From Desulfovibrio sp. (GTDB lineage Bacteria > Desulfobacterota > Desulfovibrionia > Desulfovibrionales > Desulfovibrionaceae): 64,000 nucleotides of DNA. Position 1 is the stretch's first letter; every line of letters starts with the position of its first letter. Below, one piece after another: positions 25,799-32,863 of this stretch. The notes beneath the pieces were generated by a model. That model searched no databases, was not told the DNA's origin, and saw nothing but the letters and a program-made list of their open reading frames with translations. Location: the NCBI GenBank assembly GCA_022839785.1, contig JALHJW010000002.1, forward strand, positions 62,001 to 126,000. The letters are read 5' to 3'. The position numbers and the translations under genes were made by a program.

Positions 25799-26473
25799 CT
25801 AGAAACCTGATTCCAGGGAAGGATTTACCATGCCGTCGCCGACCGTCGCAACCCCGGCGGACGGGGCGGGCGCGAGCACGACCTTGCGGCCGCGAATCTC
25901 CAGGCGGCCCTGGGCCAGCCACTGCAGGGCCTGGGGATAGACGCGGTGCTCCAGGGCCAGGATGCGTTCGCCCAGGGAGTCCCCGTCGTCCTCGGCATAG
26001 GCCGGGACCACGGCCTGGATGATCACCGGCCCGTGGTCCATTTTCTCGTCCACGAAGTGCACGGTGCAGCCGGAGAAGCGCACGCCGTAGTCCGCGGCGT
26101 CGCGCTGCCCGTGCACGCCCGGGAAGGCGGGCAGGAGCGCGGGATGGATGTTCAGGACGCGGCCGGGAAACGCGCCCAGGAAGACCGGCGTGACCATGCG
26201 CATGAACCCGGCCAGGGCCACGGCGTCCGCCCCGTGCTCCCGGATGCGGCGCACCATCTCGGCGTCGAACTCCTCGCGCACCGGGAAGTCGCCGTGCTCC
26301 AGGCAGACGGCCGGGATGCCGTGCTTCTTGGCGCGCTCAAGGCCGTAGGCCCCGGGCCTGTTGGCCAGGACCAGCCTGATCCGCGCGTCCAGGACCCCGG
26401 CCTCCACCCGGTCGATGATCGACTGCAGGTTGGAGCCGGAGCCGGAGACCAGGACCGCGAGATCGAGCGTCAT
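25799..26473 (-). CDS. purN: Phosphoribosylglycinamide formyltransferase
   Basis: The 224-residue product transfers a formyl group from 10-formyltetrahydrofolate to GAR in purine synthesis. Its P-loop-like start is AVLVSGSGSNLQSIID. The catalytic N-H-D set is visible in LNIHPALLPAFPGVHG and FVDEKMDHGPVIIQ. ALAGFMRMV is also typical. Family proteins usually end near residue 190-200; here a 25-residue tail follows. It lies 12 bases downstream of cobA-hemD and 16 upstream of the AMMECR1 gene, an unrelated set of functions in one operon. Confidence 0.95.
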   Translation of the reverse strand: MTLDLAVLVSGSGSNLQSIIDRVEAGVLDARIRLVLANRPGAYGLERAKKHGIPAVCLEHGDFPVREEFDAEMVRRIREHGADAVALAGFMRMVTPVFLGAFPGRVLNIHPALLPAFPGVHGQRDAADYGVRFSGCTVHFVDEKMDHGPVIIQAVVPAYAEDDGDSLGERILALEHRVYPQALQWLAQGRLEIRGRKVVLAPAPSAGVATVGDGMVNPSLESGF

Positions 26474-26485
26474 GCGTCCCCCCCC

Positions 26486-28003
26486 TTACGTGATGGAGGC
26501 CATGATCGCGTCGATGAGGCCCGGGATGGTGTATTCCCCGGCCATGACGTCCGGCGCGAAGCCGAAGCGCTCAAGGGTCTTGGCCGTGACCGGGCCGATG
26601 CAGGCCAGCTTCACCTGGTCCTTGTAGGGCGCGAAGGCCTCCGGGCTGATCCTGGCGAAGAAGTTCTCCACCGTGGAGGAGCTGGTGAAGGTCACGAACT
26701 GGATGCCGCCCTTGTCCAGTGCGGCCAGAATTTCGCCTGGATCGGCGTCGGCCAGGCGGGTCTCGTAGACCGGCAGCACCGTGACCTCGGCCCCGGCCGC
26801 GACCAGCTTCTCGGGCAGGACCTCGCGCGCCATGCGGGCGCGGGGGATGAGCACCTTCCTGCCCGCCACGCCGCGCGCGAGCAGCCCGTCCACCACGTCC
26901 TCGGCCACGTACTTCTCGGGCACGAAGTCCGCGCGGATGCCGCGCTCGCACAGGGCCGCCGCCGTGGCCGGGCCGATGGCCGCGACCTTGGCCGCGCCGA
27001 AGGCGCGGGCGTCCAGGCCCATGTCGTCCAGCACGTCGAAGAAGCGCCAGACGCCGTTGACCGAGGTGAAGACCACCCAGTCGTTGGCCGAAAGCGTCTT
27101 GGCGGCCTCGCGCACGGGCGCGTCGTCGTCCAGGGGGGCGATGTCGATGGTCGGGAACTCGTAGCAGCAGGCCCCCAGCTCGCGCAGGCGGCAGGAGAGG
27201 TCCGAGGCCTGTTCGCGCGAGCGGGTCACGACCACGCCCAGGCCGAGCAACGGCTTCATCTCGAACCAGTCCAGACGCTCCTTGAGGGAGCAGACCTCGC
27301 CCACGATGATCAGGGACGGGGCCTTGTAGCCCAGCGCCTGGGCCTCCTCGGCCACGCGATCCAGGGAGGAGACGAAGGAGCGCTGGCGGCAGGTGGTGCC
27401 CCAGTGCACCAGGGCGCAGGGCATGTCCGGGCGCATGCCGTGCTCGATGAGCTTGGCCGAGATGACCGGCAGGTTCTTCACGCCCATGAAGAAGACCAGG
27501 GTGGAGCCGGAGGCGGCCAGCGCGCCCCAGTTGATGGAGGTGGCGTCCTTGGTGGGGTCCTCGTGGCCGGTGATGAAGGAGACGGACGAGGTGAAGCGGC
27601 GGTGGGTGATGGGGATGCCCGCGTAGGCCGGAGCGGCCACGGCCGAGGTCACGCCGGGCACGACCTCGAAGGCCACGCCCGCCTCCACCAGCTCCTCGGC
27701 CTCCTCGGCCCCGCGGCCGAAGACGTAGGGGTCGCCGCCCTTGAGGCGGACGATGATCCGTCCCTCCTCCTCCAGGGCCTTGCCCACGAGCAGGGTGTTG
27801 ATCCGGTCCTGGGGCAGGGTGTGGTCCCCGCCCTTCTTGCCCACGTAGATGACCTCGCACTCGGGCGAGGCGAAGGAGAGAAATTCCTTGTTGGCCAGGT
27901 AGTCGTAGATCAGGACGTCGGCCTGCTCGATCAGCTCCTTGGCGCGCAGGGTCAGAAGGCCCGGATCGCCGGGGCCCGCGCCCACGAGATAGACGATGCT
28001 CAT
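26486..28003 (-). CDS. cobA-hemD: Uroporphyrinogen-III C-methyltransferase / uroporphyrinogen-III synthase fusion
   Basis: The 505-residue fusion starts at ATG 28003, behind AAGGAAG. Residues 1-245 are SUMT/CobA: VYLVGAGPGDPGLLTLRA, VRLKGGDPYVFGRG and VVPGVTSAVAAPAYAGIPITHR. It methylates uroporphyrinogen III at C2 and C7 using SAM to give precorrin-2. Residues 255-505 are HemD: VVVTRSREQASDL, WVVFTSVNGV, AAIGPATAAAL and FTSSSTVENFF. It cyclises hydroxymethylbilane to uroporphyrinogen III. A CobA/HemD fusion is known from Desulfovibrio vulgaris, where precorrin-2 feeds sirohaem, cobamide and sirohaem-dependent haem synthesis. Other haem genes are not in this window. Confidence 0.96.
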   Translation of the reverse strand: MSIVYLVGAGPGDPGLLTLRAKELIEQADVLIYDYLANKEFLSFASPECEVIYVGKKGGDHTLPQDRINTLLVGKALEEEGRIIVRLKGGDPYVFGRGAEEAEELVEAGVAFEVVPGVTSAVAAPAYAGIPITHRRFTSSVSFITGHEDPTKDATSINWGALAASGSTLVFFMGVKNLPVISAKLIEHGMRPDMPCALVHWGTTCRQRSFVSSLDRVAEEAQALGYKAPSLIIVGEVCSLKERLDWFEMKPLLGLGVVVTRSREQASDLSCRLRELGACCYEFPTIDIAPLDDDAPVREAAKTLSANDWVVFTSVNGVWRFFDVLDDMGLDARAFGAAKVAAIGPATAAALCERGIRADFVPEKYVAEDVVDGLLARGVAGRKVLIPRARMAREVLPEKLVAAGAEVTVLPVYETRLADADPGEILAALDKGGIQFVTFTSSSTVENFFARISPEAFAPYKDQVKLACIGPVTAKTLERFGFAPDVMAGEYTIPGLIDAIMASIT

Positions 28004-28130
28004 GCAGTGGCTTCCTTGCGTTTTTCGGGTGCCAAGGCATTACAGGCTTCGCGGCAAATGTGCAACGCCGGGCGCGCACGCGGCGCGGGAACGGCGCGGA
28101 CCCCAAATTCTCATTGACGCCGGGCCGGGG

Positions 28131-29042
28131 ATGTTTACTCTGGCCCCCATGCCGATGGGGGGACGTTCCTTTTCCCGCGCGCCGCAGGGGGCGCTCCTCA
28201 TGCCCGCCCTGCTCCTCGCCGCGCTTCTGGCCGTGCTCCAGGCCCTGTTGTCCGCCGCCCCGGCGCGGGCGGACGACGCCGCGCCGACCCTGACCGCCCC
28301 CCCCGACGCCGCCGACGCCGCTCCGGACGCCGCCCAGGACCTGCGGCGCGAGCGCTGGTTCAAGCCCGGGGAACGCTTCGGCTACGACGTGCGCTGGGGC
28401 ATCTTCGACGTGGGCTCCGCGGTCATCGAGGTCATGGAGCCGGGCAGCGTGCGCGGCCAGCCCGCGCGCGGCTTCAGCATGACCGCACGGACCAACGATT
28501 TCGCCGATCTCTTCTACAAGGTGCGCGACCGCAACGAGTCCTGGACCGACATGGAGGTGCAGGGCTCCCTGCTCTACGTCACGGCGCAGCACGAAGGCTC
28601 GTACCACCGCGACTTCGAGCTGCGCTTCTACGCCGAAAACGGCACGGCCGAGTTGTGGAGCCGCGAAACCGGCCTGCACAAGAACACCCTGGCCATCTTC
28701 CCCGGTACCGTGGACCCCCTGGCCGTGCTCTTCATCTTCCGCGCCTGGCCCGGCGAGCTGCGCGAGGGGCTGATCATCCGCCAGGCCGTGACCGACGGCA
28801 AGAAGTTCGTCATGGGCGAAGCGACGGTGGTGCGGCGGGAGACGATCAAGGTGCCCCTGGGCGAGTTCGACTGCTTCCTCGTGGAGCCGGACATCAAGGA
28901 CCTTGGCGGCGTGTTCCAGAAGAGCCCGGACGCGGCCCTGCAGATATGGGTCACGGCGGACGAGCGCCGCCTGCCCGTGCTGGTCCGTTCCAAGGTGCTG
29001 GTCGGCTACTTCCGGGCCGAACTCTCCTCCTACCAGGACTGA
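28131..29042 (+). CDS. DUF3108 domain protein, predicted exported
   Basis: The product has 303 residues from ATG 28131; ATG 28149, 28155 and 28200 are also possible and none has a strong ribosome-binding site. All keep the signal-peptide core (LLLAALLAVLQALLSAAPARA) with an Ala-x-Ala cleavage site. After an Ala/Asp/Pro linker comes the DUF3108 domain from about 75: ERFGYDVRWGIFDVGSAVIEV, DLFYKVRDRNESWTD and LPVLVRSKVLVGYFRAEL. DUF3108 proteins are envelope beta-rich proteins of unknown function. The gene diverges from cobA-hemD and stands alone. Confidence 0.82.
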   Translation: MFTLAPMPMGGRSFSRAPQGALLMPALLLAALLAVLQALLSAAPARADDAAPTLTAPPDAADAAPDAAQDLRRERWFKPGERFGYDVRWGIFDVGSAVIEVMEPGSVRGQPARGFSMTARTNDFADLFYKVRDRNESWTDMEVQGSLLYVTAQHEGSYHRDFELRFYAENGTAELWSRETGLHKNTLAIFPGTVDPLAVLFIFRAWPGELREGLIIRQAVTDGKKFVMGEATVVRRETIKVPLGEFDCFLVEPDIKDLGGVFQKSPDAALQIWVTADERRLPVLVRSKVLVGYFRAELSSYQD

Positions 29043-29152
29043 GCGGAAAACGCCCTGAAACGCGACGCGACGCCCGGGAGCCTTCCCCGGCGGCGCGTCC
29101 GTCTTTTTCCGCTCCCCGCCCCCCGGACAGCCCCAGGCAGCGGGCCAGCCCT

Positions 29153-29199
29153 GAAAAAGCGCGGGCCGCCGCGCGCCTCAGCGGCGCGAGCGGCGGCCC
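29153..29199 (-). terminator. Intrinsic terminator of the DEAD-box helicase gene
   Basis: On the minus strand a 10-bp GC stem (GGGCCGCCGC at 29163-29172 with GCGGCGGCCC at 29190-29199) encloses a 5-bp inner stem. It is followed by GCGC and five U (29154-29158 as A on the plus strand). It lies 57 bases after the helicase stop, between convergent genes. On the plus strand it may also help stop the DUF3108 transcript. Confidence 0.65.
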
Positions 29200-29255
29200 G
29201 GGCAGGAATGCACAGACCGGGGCGATGGCCCGGTATCGGTCGGAGTCCTGACGGC

Positions 29256-31466
29256 TCACGCCTCGTCGTCGTCCTCCGCGTCGTCCAGGCTGCCGCCGAA
29301 GGACTTGGACTCCCAGGGATTGCGGCCCGTGGGCACGGGACCGGCCGCGGCCTTGCGCGAGACGCCGCGGGAGGATTTCCTGGCCGCCTCCTTGGGGGCT
29401 TCCTTGGCAGCCGTCTTGGGGGCGGCTTTCGCGGAAGCGGCCTTCGCCGCCGCAGGCTTGGCCTCGGACTCCTCCCCGGGCGCGTCGCCCCCGGCCGCCT
29501 TGGCGGCGGGCTTCCTGCTCCTGGGCTTGCGGGCCGCGGGCTTGGCCTCGGCATCCCCGCCCGGGACGGCAGGGGCCGCCTCGTCGGTCGCGGGCTGGAC
29601 GGCCTCGGCCGGCTGGTCCTTTTTCGTGCGGCCGCGGTCGCGGCTGCGCGACGGCTTCTTGGACGCCGGGGCCGCCTCGTCCGGCTGCTCGGGCGCGGCA
29701 GGGGCATGGGCCGCCTCGGCCTGCGCCGGAGGCGTTCCGGCCTCGGCCTCGGGCTGTCCGCCCTGCGCCTGCCCGTTCATCGCCGCCTGCTCCCCGCCGC
29801 CAGGCTTCTTCTTGCGGCGGCGACGGCGGCGCTTGCGGCGCTTGGCCTCGCCGTCGCCCTCGCCTTCGGCCAGGGACGGCTGCTCGCCCGAGGCAGGGGC
29901 CGGAGCGGCCTGGGCCGGGGCCTCCTGCGCCGGACGCGGCTCGACGCGGCGGTCGTCCCCCTGGCGTTCGCCGCCCTGACGGGGCTCGCGGTCGCGTTCA
30001 CGGCCGCGCTCGCGGCCCCCGTCACGTCCGCCATCACGTCCGCCTTCGCGTCCGCCCTCGCGGCGGGCCTCGCGGGGCGCGGGCCTCTCGCCCTCGGGCA
30101 GCGGCGCGGGCGCATGCAGGCTGGCCTGATAAATCTCGTCCAGGAGCATGGCCACCAGCGGCAGGGCGTCCTCGCTCTCGGCCAGAGCCCTGGCCAGCGG
30201 CATGGCGCGCTGCATGCGCTCCTGGGCCAGAGGCTTGAGCGTGCGCAGGCGCGCCTCCAGGATGGCCGTGGTGCGCTCGGAGACCACGGCCGCCACGTCC
30301 TCGTCCGTGGGCACGGACCGTTTCTCGATGTCGATCTTGTAGAGGCGGGAGATGCGTTCGAGCTGCACCGACTCCATGGTGTCGGTCAGGCTGACCACCT
30401 CGCCCACGGCCCCGGCGCGGCCGGTGCGGCCCGCGCGGTGGATGTAGGACTCGGGGTCCTCGGGCGGCTCGTAGAGCACCACGTGGGAGAGGTCAGGGAT
30501 GTCGATGCCGCGCGCGGCCACGTCCGTGGCCACCAGGAACTTGACCTCGCCGCGCCGCAGGCGCTCCAGGATCTGTTCGCGCTTGCCCTGGGTCAGGTCC
30601 GCGGAAAGTTCGTCGGCGTTGTAGCCGAAGTTCTGCAGCACCTGGGAGAGATAGTGGACCTGGTGCTTGGTGTTGCAGAAGACGAAGCAGGAGGAGGGGT
30701 TCAGGACCTCGATGATGCGCATCAGGGCGCGGTCCTTCTGCATGCGCGGCACTTCGTAGGAGGCGTGGGTGACCTCGGCCACGTGCACGCTGCGCGAAGA
30801 CAGCGAGAGCATCTGCGGCTCGCGCATGAACTCCTTGGCCAGCCGCAGCACCAGGGGCGGGAAGGTGGCCGAGAACATGAGCATGCCCACGGGACGGCGC
30901 GGCAGGTAGCGCTGCACGGCCTTCATGTCCGGGTAGAAGCCGATGGAAAGCATGCGGTCGGCCTCGTCGAAAACCAGGACCTTCAGCCTGTCCAAGGTGA
31001 AATTGCGCTTGAGCAGGTGGTCCAGGACGCGGCCCGGGGTGCCCACCACGATCTGCGCCCCGTCCTTCATGGCCTGGGTCTGCTGGCCGTAGGCCACGCC
31101 GCCGTAGACGGCCACGACCTTGGGACCGTCCGGACCAGCCAGAATCTCGGCCTCGCGGGCCACCTGACGCGCCAGTTCGCGCGTCGGGGCCAGGACCAGG
31201 GCCTGGCAGCCGGGCTCGGCCGGGTCGATCTTCTCCAGGATGGGCAGGACGAAGGCTCCGGTCTTGCCCGAACCGGTGCGGGACTGCACCATCAGGTCGC
31301 GCCCCGCCAGCAGGTAGGGCAGGGACTTGGCCTGCACGGGCATCAGCTTGGTCCAGCCCATGCGGCCGCAGGCCTCCTTGAGGGCCTCGGGGATCTCCTC
31401 GAAGGAAATCTCGGGCAGGGAATCTTCCGGCTCTTCGACGTGCATGACGTCGTCGGTGTCGCTCAT
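29256..31466 (-). CDS. DEAD-box RNA helicase with long basic low-complexity tail
   Basis: The 736-residue product starts at ATG 31466, behind GGAG. It has the Q motif (LMPVQAKSLPYLL), motif I SRTGSGKTGAF, Ia APTREL, Ib TPGRV, II DEADRM, III SATFPP, IV VFCNTK, V ATDVAARGID and VI HRAGRTGR, all within about 1-380. An adjoining helical region reaches about 440. The remaining 290 residues are low complexity: GGR(D/E) repeats, an Arg/Lys block (KRRKRRRRRRKKK) and a histone-H1-like Lys/Ala/Pro end. Such tails bind RNA and tether RhlE/CsdA-type helicases to ribosomes or the degradosome. A 235-base leader with a U7 run precedes it, which is compatible with cold-shock control but is unproven. Confidence 0.93.
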   Translation of the reverse strand: MSDTDDVMHVEEPEDSLPEISFEEIPEALKEACGRMGWTKLMPVQAKSLPYLLAGRDLMVQSRTGSGKTGAFVLPILEKIDPAEPGCQALVLAPTRELARQVAREAEILAGPDGPKVVAVYGGVAYGQQTQAMKDGAQIVVGTPGRVLDHLLKRNFTLDRLKVLVFDEADRMLSIGFYPDMKAVQRYLPRRPVGMLMFSATFPPLVLRLAKEFMREPQMLSLSSRSVHVAEVTHASYEVPRMQKDRALMRIIEVLNPSSCFVFCNTKHQVHYLSQVLQNFGYNADELSADLTQGKREQILERLRRGEVKFLVATDVAARGIDIPDLSHVVLYEPPEDPESYIHRAGRTGRAGAVGEVVSLTDTMESVQLERISRLYKIDIEKRSVPTDEDVAAVVSERTTAILEARLRTLKPLAQERMQRAMPLARALAESEDALPLVAMLLDEIYQASLHAPAPLPEGERPAPREARREGGREGGRDGGRDGGRERGRERDREPRQGGERQGDDRRVEPRPAQEAPAQAAPAPASGEQPSLAEGEGDGEAKRRKRRRRRRKKKPGGGEQAAMNGQAQGGQPEAEAGTPPAQAEAAHAPAAPEQPDEAAPASKKPSRSRDRGRTKKDQPAEAVQPATDEAAPAVPGGDAEAKPAARKPRSRKPAAKAAGGDAPGEESEAKPAAAKAASAKAAPKTAAKEAPKEAARKSSRGVSRKAAAGPVPTGRNPWESKSFGGSLDDAEDDDEA
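30009..30068 (-). repeat. Tandem degenerate 12-base repeat in helicase tail
   Basis: Five 12-base units are in tandem; the middle two differ at one base (GTCACGTCCGCC, ATCACGTCCGCC). On the coding strand they encode successive GGR(D/E) tetrapeptides of the RGG-like region. Unit number may vary between strains by slippage. Confidence 0.75.
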
Positions 31467-31701
31467 CTGTCGTTCTCCAGGTAGGTTGTTCCGCATCCCT
31501 CTCTACCCGACTTCCAGGCGTCGCGCCAGCCCGCGGCCGCCGAGGGGCCACGCGCCGGGCGCAGAGCGGGGAGAGGGAGGGGGAACGGTCGCATGGTTGA
31601 AAAAAAGCTGAAGCACGGCGAGGGATTGCGCCGCGCCCTCGGACGGATTGCCGACGGACGGTCCATGAATCACAGCGCCGCCGCCCATGCCGCCGCCCGC
31701 C
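31467..31701. other. Leader and intergenic region between the PP-loop gene and the helicase gene
   Basis: 235 bases separate two genes on the minus strand. On that strand there is a run of seven U (plus-strand A at 31600-31606). It is preceded 10 or so bases earlier by a 6-bp CGAGGG/CCCTCG stem with an 11-base loop (31619-31641). This is too loose for a confident terminator of the PP-loop gene. No -35/-10 pair stands out and no supported small gene was seen. Confidence 0.35.
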
Positions 31702-32799
31702 TCATGCCGGTTTGCGCCGCCCGCTTTTCCAGTCCTGGGCCTCGGCCCACGTCGGCTCCCTCCAGCCCAGCGGCGTGACCCGCGCCGGGAGCACGGAGAT
31801 GCGGCGCAGCCCCCCTTCCCGGCGCACGTCGACCTCCACCGGCCCGCCCGAGCGCGCCGCCTTGGGCGAATACGAGGCCAGGAAGGCCGCGGCGTCGGCC
31901 ACGACCGCCTCGTCCCAGGCCGTGTCCGGAACCCGGCGCATGACGCCCAGGGGGCTCGGAAAGCCCGCCAGGTCCAGGGTCAGGTCGTCCGGCCCGGCCA
32001 GGGCCGCCAGGGCGGCGTTGTCCTCCTGGTGACGGCCCACCGCCAGCCAGTGCGGCCCGGCCCAGAACTGCCGCCCCGCGTTCGCCAGCTCCATGTCCGC
32101 CGCGCGCGGCGCGGGGAAATGGCGGAAGACGGGGGCGTAGCGGCTGCACGGCTCCTTCTCGGTGAGGCGGCAGCCGCCGCCCGGGGTCGGGATCTCGGTG
32201 ATGCCGAACTCGGCCGCCAGACGGAGCTGGCTGGTGCGCCCGCGGCCGGTGAAGCCGAGCAGCCGCGAACGGTCCACGAAGCCCGATTCCTCGATCTCGG
32301 TGGGCTCCATGGCCAGGGCCGAGAGGGGACGGAGCAGGAAACCGCGCACGGCCGCGTCGTTGCGGATGGCGTTGAGCGCGTCGCGGCGCTGGCTCATGGG
32401 GCGCTGCCCCAGGACCTCGCCGGAGACGATGCACCGCGCGCCGCAGGCGGGCATCATCTCGCGCGCCGCGCGCAGCATCAGCACCTTGCAGTCCATGCAC
32501 GGGTTGAGCGCGCTGCCCAGACCGTGCCTCGGCCCGGCCAGGAGCATGCGCACGTACGCGTCGCCCACGTCCACGGGGACGACGTCCACGCCGTAGACCT
32601 CGCGCCAGTGGGCGATGCGCTGCGGCTTGCCGAAGAAGGGGCTGACGAAGTGCAGGCCCAGCACCCGCAGTCCCTGCCGCTCCATGAGCCGGTGCGCCAG
32701 GAGCGAATCCAGGCCGCCGGAGAAGAGGGACAGGGCGTCGTACTGCGCGCCGGGCGCGGGGATGCGGGATTCCATACCGGAATCGGAACGTTCGGGCAT
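31702..32799 (-). CDS. PP-loop ATPase, MnmA/ThiI-like tRNA sulfurtransferase family
   Basis: The 365-residue product has the PP-loop SLFSGGLDSLLAHRLM near 24-39, which adenylates a target uridine. NPCMDCKVLMLRAA near 99 matches the NPCxxCN-type cysteine motif of MnmA-like thiolases. A later CRLTEKEPCSRY preceded by TPGGG resembles the second catalytic cysteine region. It is shorter and more divergent than true MnmA, and the first 8 residues before Met9 are dispensable. Proteins of this kind in Desulfovibrio are usually annotated as tRNA 2-thiouridine methyltransferase-like. The exact nucleoside modified is not certain. Confidence 0.8.
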   Translation of the reverse strand: MPERSDSGMESRIPAPGAQYDALSLFSGGLDSLLAHRLMERQGLRVLGLHFVSPFFGKPQRIAHWREVYGVDVVPVDVGDAYVRMLLAGPRHGLGSALNPCMDCKVLMLRAAREMMPACGARCIVSGEVLGQRPMSQRRDALNAIRNDAAVRGFLLRPLSALAMEPTEIEESGFVDRSRLLGFTGRGRTSQLRLAAEFGITEIPTPGGGCRLTEKEPCSRYAPVFRHFPAPRAADMELANAGRQFWAGPHWLAVGRHQEDNAALAALAGPDDLTLDLAGFPSPLGVMRRVPDTAWDEAVVADAAAFLASYSPKAARSGGPVEVDVRREGGLRRISVLPARVTPLGWREPTWAEAQDWKSGRRKPA

Positions 32800-32863
32800 C
32801 GGCGGCAGCCATACACCGCCCGCCCCCGGCTGGCAACCGGGGGCCGCGCGCCAGGGGCCGCGC

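Noticed and set aside
30009..30068. Tandem repeat considered as a CRISPR-like array
   Set aside because: The 12-base units have no spacers and encode in-frame GGR(D/E) residues of the helicase tail.
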